Positions 9,813 to 18,612 are shown, counted from the first letter of the stretch. The stretch is DNA of 64,000 nucleotides from Curtobacterium ammoniigenes NBRC 101786 (GCF_001571045.1 NZ_BCSV01000001.1:682001-746000); one strand, 5' to 3'. The notes: a model not told the origin generated them from the sequence alone. Numbers and translations: made by a program.

Positions 9813-9832
9813 AGCCGGTAAGCGCACCGGCT
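9813..9832. terminator. Candidate terminator between convergent genes
   Basis: Perfect 7-bp arms AGCCGGT and ACCGGCT flank the 6-base loop AAGCGC. The hairpin sits between the end of the GNAT gene (9762) and the end of the convergent phosphotransferase gene (9859). There is no T-run, as is common in high-GC actinobacteria. Confidence 0.45.
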
Positions 9833-9858
9833 GAAGAGCGCGCCGGAGGCTGGGGGAG

Positions 9859-10710
9859 TTAGCCGATCAGGCGCGCTTCGGCTCGTTGGACTGCGCGTTG
9901 CAGTTCTTCAGCGGGTCGTTGGTTGACGATCGCGAAGCAGATGACCTGGATGGGGAATGTCGCTGCAATCACGCGAGCCCGTTCGAGCACCTGTGATGGC
10001 AGTCGGCGCTCGAGCTCTGTCCATCCGTGCCAGGTCGCGAGCGCGGCGACGTCCTCAGCTGGGTCGCCGGCGGAGGCGAGGTCCCAGTCGATGACCGCGC
10101 TGACGTGAGGCCCGTTCCAGAGAACGTTCGCGCCGGCGAGGTCACCGTGGGTCAGCGCTGGCGACACGGTGTCCAGTTCGGCGAGCGCATCGGCGGCGTT
10201 CCGGGCAGTCGACCGAGCGGGGGTTGCGAGCAGCGGGATGGCGTGGGCGACCATGACGGTGTACCAGTCCGCTCCGCCCATGTAGGCGTGGGGTTCCGCG
10301 AGATGTTGTTCGATGTCTGGGAGGGCGACACTCGTGAGCGCGTCGAGCAGTTCGACAAGCCTCGCGGGTTCTCCGCTGCCGGGGGCGTGGGGCGCGCCGG
10401 GAGCTCGCCGCTGCGGAATAGCGACGAGGTGCCCGTTCCTGCTCGGTGATGCGAGGGAGCGTGGGACCGCGAATGGTAGGTCCGGCAATGCGTCGACCAG
10501 CTGTTGCGCACGTACCGATTGCGCTGCGGCTGCGGAGGTTCGACTCACCCGAACCGCGACGTCGTCCGCGAGGATCACCAGGTTCGCGGACCCGTGCGCG
10601 ACGCGTTCCCACCGCTCCGAGGGCACCGTTGACCCGACCGAGCGAAGGGCCGCGTTGACAAGTTCGTTCACGGCGTCGGCGTCCGGTGCCGCGTACCGGG
10701 TTTCCGTCAC
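9859..10710 (-). CDS. Aminoglycoside phosphotransferase (APH)-family kinase
   Basis: 283 residues with the kinase-like APH fold. The catalytic loop is HGDLAGANVLW (Brenner motif, catalytic Asp) and the metal-binding motif is VIDWDLASAGDPAEDVA. The N-terminal lobe has a glycine-containing strand (VAHGSANLVILADDVAVRVS). Such proteins phosphorylate small molecules. The sequence alone does not support antibiotic resistance over, for example, a homoserine, choline or sugar kinase role. It is monocistronic between two GNAT genes. Confidence 0.85.
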   Translation of the reverse strand: MTETRYAAPDADAVNELVNAALRSVGSTVPSERWERVAHGSANLVILADDVAVRVSRTSAAAAQSVRAQQLVDALPDLPFAVPRSLASPSRNGHLVAIPQRRAPGAPHAPGSGEPARLVELLDALTSVALPDIEQHLAEPHAYMGGADWYTVMVAHAIPLLATPARSTARNAADALAELDTVSPALTHGDLAGANVLWNGPHVSAVIDWDLASAGDPAEDVAALATWHGWTELERRLPSQVLERARVIAATFPIQVICFAIVNQRPAEELQRAVQRAEARLIG

Positions 10711-10883
10711 GGCTTCACGTTACCCAGGCTTCCCACACCGGTCGGAGCCGCCGAGAGGATCGGGACCAGTTCGGAGGTAGTCGACTCGTACTCGAGCCAC
10801 CCCGTGGGTGTCGGGTTCGACCAGGGTGTCTAGCGCGGATGGGTTCGCTCCCGGGTGCGGACGGGCTTGAGGCCGTGAATACT

Positions 10884-11384
10884 GTGGCCGTGCGCAACGA
10901 GGCCGAGGCAACCCCTGATCTGCGGGGAGGCGCGCCCAGCGATGTCGACGCGTGCGTGGCGATCTGGGTTGCCGCGTGCGCGGACCGCGACGGGCAGGCA
11001 TTCGATGGAGTCGCGGACCGAGCTCGGCCCAAGTTCGACCGCAGCATCGGCTGGCTGCTCGCGGTGCGCGCCGCTCGGATTGACGGGTTCGTGCTTGCGA
11101 CGCGACCCGGCAGCGGCATGCCCACCGACCCACCGGACGCGGCCGTCGTGAGCCTGCTTGCTGTCGCTCCGGGCAGGCAGACCCGCGGGCTCGGTCGAAC
11201 GCTGCTCCGCGCGGTGACCCAGCATCTCAGTGCCTCCGGGTACGCGCGCGCCGTGCTCCATGCGCTTGTCGATAATCGACCCGCCGTGAGCCTGTACGAG
11301 AGCGAGGGCTGGCGGCCCGTGGGGGATGAGTACGAACACGCACTGCTCAAGCGGCCGCTTCGCACGTACGAGCGGCTGCTCTAG
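10884..11384 (+). CDS. GNAT-family N-acetyltransferase
   Basis: About 166 residues. The best start is the GTG at 10884 or 10890 (VAVRNEAEA); an ATG at 10839 in frame is also possible. The core motif SLLAVAPGRQTRGLGRTLLR binds acetyl-CoA, and NRPAVSLYESEGWRPVGDEY is the typical C-terminal strand. The substrate cannot be inferred. It is followed by a gene-free stretch (11385-11663) that contains the TetR operators. Confidence 0.83.
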   Translation: MAVRNEAEATPDLRGGAPSDVDACVAIWVAACADRDGQAFDGVADRARPKFDRSIGWLLAVRAARIDGFVLATRPGSGMPTDPPDAAVVSLLAVAPGRQTRGLGRTLLRAVTQHLSASGYARAVLHALVDNRPAVSLYESEGWRPVGDEYEHALLKRPLRTYERLL

Positions 11385-11618
11385 GCACGACGGAAGAGCC
11401 GCCTGTCCGGTGACCGATTGACAATTCCGGGGTATCGGTTCCACCGGGAGCGGATGGGCGCATGGAGGGGCGATCGCGGGCGAGCGCAGCAGGTGAACCC
11501 CATCCCAGTGGCATCGCACGTGACCTTCTCGGGCGCGTAGGAGATGGCTGGCGGTGGTGAGGGAGCCGTGTAGCGTTTGGCGTCCCTCCACAGGGCATTT
11601 TCTGGCGCTCTGGTGGGC

Positions 11619-11665
11619 TGTATCGCGGGTACATTTGATGCCCGCCCGATGTATCGTTGGTACAT
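11619..11665. promoter_or_regulatory. Twin 16-bp operator-like repeats before the TetR gene
   Basis: Two copies of a semi-palindromic 16-mer occur: TGTATCGCGGGTACAT (11619-11634) and TGTATCGTTGGTACAT (11650-11665). They are identical at 14 of 16 positions and start 31 bases apart, three helical turns. The second overlaps the ATG of the regulator. This geometry suggests autoregulation of the TetR-reductase operon by two dimers on one face of the DNA. Confidence 0.65.
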
Positions 11666-12377
11666 GATCTCTGGACGGACCAGGCTCCTCGACGCTGCAC
11701 GCGAACTGCTGACGGCGCATCCGGAACTCGAACCGACCACGCGTGACCTCTATGAGACGGCCGGTGTCGCGGCTCCAACGCTGTACCACCACTTCGGGAC
11801 GAAGGAGGGCCTGCTCGACGTTGTGGTCGAGCAGGCGTTCACGGAGTACCTCGAACGGAAAAAGGGGATTATGCGCTCTGGTGACCTCGTCGTCGATTTC
11901 GCTGCGGGGTGGGACCTTCACGTCGCGTTCGGTGTGGACAACCCGGTTCTCTACGCACTGATGTATGCCCCGGGGCGGACGAGCGATGCGGCTGCAACTG
12001 CGGACGAACTGCTGCGCGCAGGTCTCCAGCGCATGAACGACGCGGGGCTGCTGCGCATCGACGTCGACACGGCCGTCGTGATGACGACAGGAATGGCCGT
12101 TGGGTGCGTCTCGCAACTCAACCGCCTCCGCCGCCCGGCCACCGATCCTACGGCCGACGCGATGCGATCCGCACTCCTGGCCGCACTCACCACCGTGCCG
12201 TCGCGCCAGCGCGGAACCGAGACCGCGGCGACACCGCCTCGCGCAGCGCGGTTGCTGATCGACGAGGTCGCCGCGCAGGACGCGCAGTTCACCGCGGCCG
12301 AATCAGCGCTCTTCATTCAGTGGCTGCACCGCATCGCGGACACCACGCCGACAGCACAGGAAGCGCAATCAGAATGA
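11664..12377 (+). CDS. TetR-family transcriptional regulator
   Basis: 237 residues. Residues 1-50 are a TetR helix-turn-helix (RTRLLDAARELLTAH, TRDLYETAGVAAPTLYHHFG, TKEGLLDVV). The C-terminal ligand domain is helical with a PVLYALMYAPGR segment. The start is the ATG at 11664 inside the second operator-like repeat. The stop overlaps the ATG of the downstream aldo/keto reductase (ATGA), so the two are one operon and the reductase is the obvious target. The inducer is unknown. Confidence 0.9.
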   Translation: MISGRTRLLDAARELLTAHPELEPTTRDLYETAGVAAPTLYHHFGTKEGLLDVVVEQAFTEYLERKKGIMRSGDLVVDFAAGWDLHVAFGVDNPVLYALMYAPGRTSDAAATADELLRAGLQRMNDAGLLRIDVDTAVVMTTGMAVGCVSQLNRLRRPATDPTADAMRSALLAALTTVPSRQRGTETAATPPRAARLLIDEVAAQDAQFTAAESALFIQWLHRIADTTPTAQEAQSE

Positions 12378-13333
12378 CCACGAGAACTCCCGGGACCAGC
12401 ACGACGTTCAACCTCGGCGGTGTGAGCGTGCCGAGGATCGGTTACGGAGCCATGCAGCTCGCCGGTGTAGGGGTGATCGGGCTGCCGCGTGACCCGAACG
12501 CCGCCATTGCGCTCCTGCAGCACGCCGTCGAGGCGGGCGTGCGGTTCTTCGACACCGCCAACGCCTACGGTCCCCGCACCGTCAACCAACTCATCGGCCG
12601 CGCGCTCGCCCCGTTCGCCGACGACGTGGTCATCGGCAACAAGGTCGGCGCGACCCGTGGTGCGCACGGCGAATGGCTGACCGACAGTCGACCGGAGTCG
12701 ATTCGCTCCCAGGTCGAAGATGCCCTGCTCGACCTCCGCACCGAGCGGAGCCCCCTGACCTACCTCCGGCTCTGGGGCGACAGCGCGGACCGCGCCGACT
12801 CCATCGGCTCGGAAGTCCCACTATCAGAGAGCCTCGGCGTCCTCACCGACCTTCGCGACGAAGGCAAGATCGACCGCATCGGCATATCCGGAGCGACGAA
12901 CGACTTGCTTGCCCAAGCAATGCAGTGGACACCGATCGCTGCCGTGCAGAACCGCTACAACCTCATCGACCGCTCCGGCGTGGAAGTCCTCGATGCCTGC
13001 GAACAGCACGGCATCGCGTTCGTGCCGTACTTCCCGCTCGCCACAGGTGGGCTGGCAGGGCTTCCCGCCCTCACCAAACCAGCGCATCGCCTCGGGGTGT
13101 CCGAAGCGACGATCGCACTCGCTTGGATGCTCCGACGCTCGCCGGTGGTCGTACCGATCCCTGGCACGCGTTCCGTCGATCACCTCAACGACAACCTCCG
13201 CGCCGCGGCCATCGCCCCGGAACTGACGGAAGGTGAAGTTGCCGGACTCACCGCCCTCGAAGACGAATCCGCCGCCGAACTGCAACAGATGCCAGCGCGG
13301 ATGGTCGACGCGCTCCGCCGACCGCGATCCTGA
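12374..13333 (+). CDS. Aldo/keto reductase, PdxI/YdbC-like
   Basis: 319 residues, an NADPH-dependent TIM-barrel oxidoreductase. The N-terminus (RIGYGAMQLAGVGVIGLPRD) and the DTANAYGPRTVNQLIG motif (catalytic Asp and Tyr) resemble the YdbC/PdxI branch, whose E. coli member reduces pyridoxal. The usual AKR catalytic His lies in a DLYQLH context. Here that position reads YLRLWGDS, a change also seen in my memory of YdbC-type enzymes. It is translationally coupled to the TetR gene. Pyridoxal as substrate is an inference. Confidence 0.85.
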   Translation: MTTRTPGTSTTFNLGGVSVPRIGYGAMQLAGVGVIGLPRDPNAAIALLQHAVEAGVRFFDTANAYGPRTVNQLIGRALAPFADDVVIGNKVGATRGAHGEWLTDSRPESIRSQVEDALLDLRTERSPLTYLRLWGDSADRADSIGSEVPLSESLGVLTDLRDEGKIDRIGISGATNDLLAQAMQWTPIAAVQNRYNLIDRSGVEVLDACEQHGIAFVPYFPLATGGLAGLPALTKPAHRLGVSEATIALAWMLRRSPVVVPIPGTRSVDHLNDNLRAAAIAPELTEGEVAGLTALEDESAAELQQMPARMVDALRRPRS

Positions 13334-13441
13334 GGTATCGCGCTACTAGCCCTGCCCGTGTCCGATAGGGCCGTTCGCACCTGACTCAGCAGGCCCGTGC
13401 CCAGGCTCCGCCGAGGGTTCGTGCTAATCTCTTTGCACCGC

Positions 13442-13478
13442 ATCCCCCACGCCTCTCAACGATGCGCACTTGGGGGAT
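13442..13478. terminator. Weak G-rich hairpin downstream of the reductase
   Basis: ATCCCCCA (13442-13449) pairs with TGGGGGAT (13471-13478), followed by CTTCTTTG. The 21-base loop is long, so this is a low-confidence terminator for the TetR operon about 110 bases upstream. It might equally belong to a small RNA. Confidence 0.3.
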
Positions 13479-13543
13479 CTTCTTTGTCCAGCGGGTCTGC
13501 CCGCGCCGTCCTGTCGGTATATCCCGATTTTCTTCCGCGCCGA

Positions 13544-13693
13544 TCAATCATCAATGACGGATCGCAGCCGTCCGTAGAGGATTGCGAGGTCCTCGACGCG
13601 ATGCGTGCGCTGCGGAGGCCGCTCATCGGCCACCACGACGGAGAGCATCCGGTCTGCCCGGAACGCTCGCACCGCGTTGCGCAGTCGGCACCA
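13544..13693 (-). pseudogene. Remnant of a WYL-domain (YafY-type) regulator
   Basis: On the minus strand, ending at a TGA at 13544-13546, about 49 codons read WCRLRNAVRAFRADRMLSVV followed by a basic tail. This matches the end of WYL-domain regulators, where a GWCRLR...RTFRxDRI block is typical. Upstream codons in this frame lose similarity; sequence in another frame up to about 13830 might be the rest after frameshifts. The interval 13334-13926 holds no intact gene that I can support. I regard it as a decayed regulator plus the weak hairpin at 13442. Confidence 0.5.
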
Positions 13694-13926
13694 CCGCGTG
13701 CGGTGTTGTCGCGAACCGCGCGTCGCTGGTGAGGCTCAGCGCCGCTGGCCGACTGCGAATCACCAGCGGGTAGCGCACGATTTGCTGCCGAAGGGCCTGC
13801 GGCCGCGGCACCTCTATGAAAGTCTCAGCTTCACCAACCGCGTCGGCGGCACCGCGGGCTCGGTTATGTACGTCTTCGAACGCGATCTCTGAAGCTGACA
13901 GCGCGTGTTCCGATACCATCCCCGCC

Positions 13927-14517
13927 GTGATCGACTTTCCGATCGTGACGGATCGCTTCGTCCTCATCCCGCTGAGCGCAACTGACCGCGTGACCTTTAC
14001 CGCGTACCGGCGCGATCCTGCCGTTGCCCGATTCCAGTCGTGGACTATGGATTGGTCGGACGCTGACACCGACGCGCTCATCGCGGCCCAGCCGAGACAA
14101 CTCCTCCCGCAGTCCGGGGACTGGCTTCAGATCGCGCTCCACGAGCGGGACAGAACGGCGCTCGTCGGCGACGTTGCCCTCCATGTCATCGCAGACCAGC
14201 CCGACTCATACGAGCTCGGCGTGACGCTTGCCGCGGCGTGGCAAGGTGTGGGTGCCGGCCGGGAGGCTCTGGCGCGCCTTACCGACATCCTCTTTCGCGA
14301 TCACGGAGCGCATCGCGTCATCGCGCGCACCGACGCTCGGAACAGCCCCGCGGCGCACCTGTTCACGCGGCTCGGTTTTCGGCATGAGGGCCGTGCCGTT
14401 GACGCCGAATGGTGCAAAGGTGAGTGGACGAGCGTCGATTCCTGGGCGATGCTCCGTGACGAGCATGACGAGCAGACGTCGCCATCGATGGAGCCCTTAT
14501 CGACTCGGTCTACCTAG
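13927..14517 (+). CDS. GNAT-family N-acetyltransferase (RimJ/RimL type)
   Basis: 196 residues from a GTG start (VIDFPIVTDRFVLIPLS). The order is that of the RimJ/RimL subfamily: TDRFVLIPL at the N-terminus, the acetyl-CoA motif ELGVTLAAAWQGVGAGREAL, then HRVIARTDARNSPAAHLFTR and LGFRHEGRAVDAEW. Related enzymes acetylate ribosomal protein N-termini, aminoglycosides or other amines. The target is unknown. It is probably transcribed with the DUF2891 gene 84 bases downstream. Confidence 0.88.
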   Translation: MIDFPIVTDRFVLIPLSATDRVTFTAYRRDPAVARFQSWTMDWSDADTDALIAAQPRQLLPQSGDWLQIALHERDRTALVGDVALHVIADQPDSYELGVTLAAAWQGVGAGREALARLTDILFRDHGAHRVIARTDARNSPAAHLFTRLGFRHEGRAVDAEWCKGEWTSVDSWAMLRDEHDEQTSPSMEPLSTRST

Positions 14518-14601
14518 TCTCGGCCTTGCGAGACCGATTTGCCCGTGCTGCACGTCCGCAGGCCGATGAAATCGTTGGCTATCACTGAGGAGGCTCCCGC
14601 C

Positions 14602-15645
14602 GTGCCCGAACTCGATCAGGATTCTGTTCCGCTGGTACGCGCGGCTTGGGCCGAGCGGCTGGGGTCTGTCGCGACGGAGAGCCTGAGTCGCGAATACCCG
14701 TACGCTGCGCATCACACCACGGTCGGCCCGGAGGATCGGCCGCTTCCGGTGCAGATCCATCCCGCTTTCGGAACCTCGTACGACTGGCATTCTTCGGTCC
14801 ACATGCATTGGCTCGCGGCGCGGACAATAGAATTCGGAGTGTCGCCGCAACTGCACGCCCGGTTGACTGGCTTGCTGGAGGCGCATCTCACCCCAGTCAA
14901 CGTTGCTGCCGAGGTCGGCTACCTTGCGGCCAATCCGTACTACGAGCGACCCTATGGTTGGGCCTGGGCGATGCGGCTCGCGGCTGCGCTCGCCACATCG
15001 GACGCTCTTCCGGTGTCGCGCCTGGCGGCTTCGCTCGCGCCGCTCGTTGACACGGTTGAGGCGAATACGCTCAGCTGGTTGGCGCGGGCGGCCCATCCGG
15101 TGCGCCACGGCGTTCATTCCAACACCGCGTTCGGTCTGATGCTGATCCTGCAGGCCGCGCGAATTCTCCAGCGGGCCGAACTCGTTGACGCGTGCGAGCA
15201 GATGGCGTGGCAGTGGTTCGGCGCGGATCGTGGGTGGCCGTTCGAGTGGGAGCGCAGTGGTCAGGACTTCCTCTCGCCCGGGCTCGCAGAAGCCGACCTC
15301 ATGCGGGAGGTTGCCCGGCCGGACGAATTCCCGCTCTGGGCGGAGCAGTTTTTCTCACAACTCACCGCGGGCAGTGAGCTTCTCGACCCCGTGCTCGTCC
15401 GAGACCAGCAGGATGGACATCAGGCGCACCTTTTTGGCCTCGACCTCTCACGAGCAGGAGCGGCTCGGCGCGTCGGGGCGGTGCTCTCGGATACGTCTGC
15501 CGACAGGGTGAGTCGGCTTCTCATTGGGGCCGCCGACCAGCTCCTCCCGGCCGCGCTACAGGCAAGCGTTGGCTCCGAATACGTGTCGACCCACTGGTTG
15601 GCCAGTTTCGCGTGGGATGCCCTGGAGGCGCGGGAGGCCCGATAG
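14602..15645 (+). CDS. DUF2891 family protein
   Basis: 347 residues from a GTG with an AGGAGG site 8 bases upstream; an ATG at 14566 in frame is less well placed. The HPAFGTSYDWHSSVHMHWL block is the DUF2891 signature. Also present are NPYYERPYGWAWAMRLAAAL and a C-terminal GSEYVSTHWLASFAWDA. The alternating helices look like an alpha/alpha toroid of the kind seen in glycoside-active or terpenoid enzymes. No catalytic role is known to me. It is cytoplasmic by sequence. Confidence 0.88.
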   Translation: MPELDQDSVPLVRAAWAERLGSVATESLSREYPYAAHHTTVGPEDRPLPVQIHPAFGTSYDWHSSVHMHWLAARTIEFGVSPQLHARLTGLLEAHLTPVNVAAEVGYLAANPYYERPYGWAWAMRLAAALATSDALPVSRLAASLAPLVDTVEANTLSWLARAAHPVRHGVHSNTAFGLMLILQAARILQRAELVDACEQMAWQWFGADRGWPFEWERSGQDFLSPGLAEADLMREVARPDEFPLWAEQFFSQLTAGSELLDPVLVRDQQDGHQAHLFGLDLSRAGAARRVGAVLSDTSADRVSRLLIGAADQLLPAALQASVGSEYVSTHWLASFAWDALEAREAR

Positions 15646-15711
15646 AGGAGTTCGCTCCGCGATGCGGGTGATGAGGCAGAGCAATGCTCCGACCATCTCA
15701 AGCCCGGCCGT

Positions 15712-15753
15712 TGAGTGCACCGCGCGACCTGGGTCGTGCTCGCGGTGCACTCA
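15712..15753. terminator. Bidirectional terminator hairpin
   Basis: Arms TGAGTGCACCGCG (15712-15724) and CGCGGTGCACTCA (15741-15753) pair perfectly over 13 bp, with a further CGAC/GTCG pairing inside the loop. It lies between the convergent DUF2891 and aldo/keto reductase genes, the expected place for a shared terminator. Confidence 0.7.
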
Positions 15754-15777
15754 GCGGCCCTACTTTGCGGAAGGACG

Positions 15778-16833
15778 CTAGCGCTGGATATGCCGCCCGA
15801 TAAGGCTGAGATCGGCCGCGCTCGACCGACCGTCGGCCGTGTTCGCCTGGTGCCAGTACGGGTATTGGAGCGGGGTGGCACTGACGGCATCGAGGCGAGC
15901 GATGTCCGCCTCCGTCAGGGTTACGTCGGCCGATCCGAGGCTGTCGCGCAGCTGGTCCTCGGTGCGAGCGCCGACGATGGCGCTCGTGACGCCAGGCTTC
16001 GCGAGCGTCCATGCGAGTCCCGCTTGTGTCGGCGTGATGCCGTGTTGTTCGGCGATCTCGACGAGCACCTCGATCGTGTCGTAGAGCCGATCTTCGTCAT
16101 AAATGGGAGGCTCGGTCCAGCCTTCGAAACGACGCGACCCCTCCGGGGCGTCCTGCCCTTTGCGGTACTTGCCGGTGAGGAGGCCGCCCGCAAGAGGACT
16201 CCACACGAGGATCCCGAGACCCTGGTCAAGGGTGATCGGGACGAGCTCGTTCTCGGCGTCGCGGTTCTGCAGCGAGTAGTAGATCTGCTGGCTCGCGAAG
16301 TGCTCCAGGCCCTTGACGTCCGACGCCCACAGCGCCTTCATCAGGTGCCAGCCTGAGAAGTTTGAGGCACCGATGTACCGCACCTTCCCTGAGCGGACGA
16401 GGTCGTCGAGGGCGCCCAGCGTTTCCTCCAGCGGGGTCGACCCGTCCCAGCCGTGGAGCTGATAAAGATCGATGTAATCGGTGCCCAATCGGCGCAGGCT
16501 GTCTTCTGCCGCCTTCACGATGTGGTGTCGCGAAAGGCCGCCATCGTTCGGGCCGTCGCCCATTCCGCCGCGCACCTTCGTGGCGATGAGTACCTGGTCG
16601 CGGTCCGCGCCGAGGGCTTTGCCCAGGATCTCTTCGGATGCACCGCTCGAATACACGTCTGCGGTGTCGATCAGGTTCACGCCGGCTTCTCGGGCGATGT
16701 CAATCTGGCGTCGCGCTCCATCGACGTCGATGTGGCCGATGGGGCTCGCCCACCCAGTACCGGCGAAGCCCATGGTGCCGAGGCTGATCGTGGAGACCTG
16801 CAGGCCGGTGCGGCCGAGATGACGACATTCCAT
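15778..16833 (-). CDS. Aldo/keto reductase
   Basis: 351 residues, full-length AKR barrel. Catalytic residues are in place: Asp and Tyr in LIDTADVYSSGASEEILGKA, Lys in VLIATKVRGGMGDGPN, and His in DLYQLHGWDGSTPLEETL. The NADPH-binding C-terminal part reads GVTSAIVGARTEDQLRDSL. It belongs to the YghZ/AKR11-like group of broad-range aldehyde reductases. The gene is divergent from an SDR gene with a palindrome between them (16920-16941). Confidence 0.92.
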   Translation of the reverse strand: MECRHLGRTGLQVSTISLGTMGFAGTGWASPIGHIDVDGARRQIDIAREAGVNLIDTADVYSSGASEEILGKALGADRDQVLIATKVRGGMGDGPNDGGLSRHHIVKAAEDSLRRLGTDYIDLYQLHGWDGSTPLEETLGALDDLVRSGKVRYIGASNFSGWHLMKALWASDVKGLEHFASQQIYYSLQNRDAENELVPITLDQGLGILVWSPLAGGLLTGKYRKGQDAPEGSRRFEGWTEPPIYDEDRLYDTIEVLVEIAEQHGITPTQAGLAWTLAKPGVTSAIVGARTEDQLRDSLGSADVTLTEADIARLDAVSATPLQYPYWHQANTADGRSSAADLSLIGRHIQR

Positions 16834-16919
16834 GCGGCAACGCTACCGAGTTGACCCCGCGGGCAGACACAAGCATGAGCGGGACGGCGTCCCGGGGACA
16901 CATCGTCGTTCTGGGCGTT

Positions 16920-16941
16920 GCCGATCCTGAATAGGATCGGC
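16920..16941. promoter_or_regulatory. Perfect 9-bp inverted repeat before an SDR gene
   Basis: GCCGATCCT and AGGATCGGC are separated by GAAT. The site is 22 bases upstream of the SDR start (16963) and inside the 129-base divergent promoter region shared with the aldo/keto reductase. It could be an operator or an mRNA leader hairpin. Confidence 0.5.
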
Positions 16942-16962
16942 GCCTGCGGGAAAAGAGCAACG

Positions 16963-17730
16963 ATGCCCGTTCTGGACAGATTCAGCATGCGCGGTCGAAC
17001 CAGCGTTATCACTGGCTCGACTCGGGGGTTGGGGCGCGCGTTCGCTCGTGCTCTCGCCGAAGCGGGCTCCAACGTCGTGATCGTCGGCCGAGACCCGCTA
17101 GCCGCCCGTTCGGTCGAGGAGCAACTGGCTGGACTCGACGTCGGCGTGCTGACGGTCCTGGCCGACGTCACCCGCCGCCAGGACATCGAACGGCTCTTGG
17201 CTGCGTCGGTCGAGCGCTTTGACCGCGTGGACGTTCTGGTGAACAACGCTGGTGCATGTATCCACGAGCCCGCGCTGGACGTGACCGACGAAGCGTGGCG
17301 CGACGTGATGAGCGTGAATCTCGATGGTGTATGGATTGCCAGCCAAGTATTCGGACGGCACATGATCGACCAGGGCGGAGGTTCAATCGTCAACGTCGGG
17401 TCGATGTCGGGGTCGATTGTGAATCGACCGCAGTGGCAGCCTGCGTACAACGCATCCAAGGCCGCCGTGCATCACCTCACCAGAAGCCTCGCGGCAGAGT
17501 GGGCGCCTCATCACGTCCGCGTCAACGCCATCGCTCCCGGCTATATGCACACGGACATGGCGCCGGTGAACGATCCAGCATTCCATCGTCACTGGATCGA
17601 GGACACTCCGCAGCAGCGTGCCGGCGAGCCGGACGAGCTCGGCCCTGCGATGGTGTTTCTCGCCAGCGAAGCGTCCAGCTTCATGACCGGTTCTGTGCTC
17701 ACCATCGACGGCGGATACACCGTCTTCTGA
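16963..17730 (+). CDS. Short-chain dehydrogenase/reductase, classical
   Basis: 255 residues. The Rossmann motif is TGSTRGLGRAFARAL (TGxxxGxG), then NNAGACIHEP (NNAG), catalytic Ser in VNVGSMSG and the YNASKAA (YxxxK) motif, followed by VNAIAPGYMHTDM. It is a full-length FabG-like oxidoreductase of unknown substrate. An AAAGAG site precedes the ATG. It is divergent from the aldo/keto reductase and convergent with the next SDR. Confidence 0.92.
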   Translation: MPVLDRFSMRGRTSVITGSTRGLGRAFARALAEAGSNVVIVGRDPLAARSVEEQLAGLDVGVLTVLADVTRRQDIERLLAASVERFDRVDVLVNNAGACIHEPALDVTDEAWRDVMSVNLDGVWIASQVFGRHMIDQGGGSIVNVGSMSGSIVNRPQWQPAYNASKAAVHHLTRSLAAEWAPHHVRVNAIAPGYMHTDMAPVNDPAFHRHWIEDTPQQRAGEPDELGPAMVFLASEASSFMTGSVLTIDGGYTVF

Positions 17731-17760
17731 TCCCGGCGCCGCAGCACGGCGCGGTTACGC

Positions 17761-18612
17761 TCACGCGCTCTTGTCCAACGAGTCGGCAAGTTGCCCGCTT
17801 GCGTTCCAGACGCGGGCGGCGTTGTCCGGCATGACGAACTCGGGTTCGCGCACCGGTCGTCCTCGGTTGTCGATGATGACCGTTCCCGGAATGTGCACTC
17901 GGGGAGCTGACGCGAGTGTGTCGATAACGGGACAAAGGCTGCTCGCGAACAGGTTCGCGAAGGTGCCGCCGAGCCGGAGCGCAGTTCCGCGCCCGGCGAG
18001 CAGGTTCGATCGCACGAGGCCCGGATGGAACACCCGGGCGAGAATATGAGCTCCCGAATTCTCGTTGAGACCCATCGACATGAGCATCTTCCAGGCGAGC
18101 GCCTGAGTAATGACGCCGAAGGCGTTGGCGTCCGGGGTAACGCGGTCGAGTTCGACTGGGCCGATTCGGCGCATCAGGGCGGGAGCCGCACCAACCGTGA
18201 GGACACGTGGGTCGGTCGATCGATTGAGCAGCGGAAGCAACTCTCTGGTCAAGAGATAGTGCGAGAGGTAGTTCGTTGCGAAACTCCGCGGAATGTCCGC
18301 GGCGATGCATCCGGGCTCGCCAACCGAGCCGGCCCCGTTGACGAGGACGTCGATCGCATCGAGGTCGCTGAGGTCGCTCGCGAGCCGGCGGACATCCGCA
18401 GGAGCGGTCAGGTCCACCACCATCGAACTCACGTCCGCACCGGGGGTGGCTGCGCGCACCGCTGCCGCCGCGCTGCGACCCCGACTGTCGCTCCTGGAAA
18501 GCAGGATCGTCCGGGCTCCAAGTCTCGAGAGTCCTTTCGCTGCCGCGAGTCCGACTCCGGAGGATCCCCCCGATATCACTGCAACGTACCCGTCGAGACG
18601 TCTCGTCTCCAT
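17761..18612 (-). CDS. SDR-fold protein with altered catalytic motif
   Basis: 283 residues from the ATG at 18612 (METRRLDGYVAVISGG). The cofactor loop SGGSSGVGLAAAKGLSRLGA and VLVNGAGSVGE are intact, as in retinol-dehydrogenase-like SDRs. The catalytic YxxxK position appears as FGVIT in the segment ANAFGVITQALAWKM, so both the Tyr and the Lys are missing by eye alignment, and the Ser region reads TVGAAPAL. The protein may bind nucleotide but lack normal dehydrogenase activity. The downstream helix ARVFHPGLVRSNL is typical. Its relation to the convergent SDR is unknown. Confidence 0.8.
   Translation of the reverse strand: METRRLDGYVAVISGGSSGVGLAAAKGLSRLGARTILLSRSDSRGRSAAAAVRAATPGADVSSMVVDLTAPADVRRLASDLSDLDAIDVLVNGAGSVGEPGCIAADIPRSFATNYLSHYLLTRELLPLLNRSTDPRVLTVGAAPALMRRIGPVELDRVTPDANAFGVITQALAWKMLMSMGLNENSGAHILARVFHPGLVRSNLLAGRGTALRLGGTFANLFASSLCPVIDTLASAPRVHIPGTVIIDNRGRPVREPEFVMPDNAARVWNASGQLADSLDKSA

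Noticed and set aside
13623..14081. 152-codon open frame on the minus strand
   Set aside because: It overlaps the start of a clear GNAT gene, is Arg/Ser/Ala-biased and has no family resemblance; treated as non-coding.
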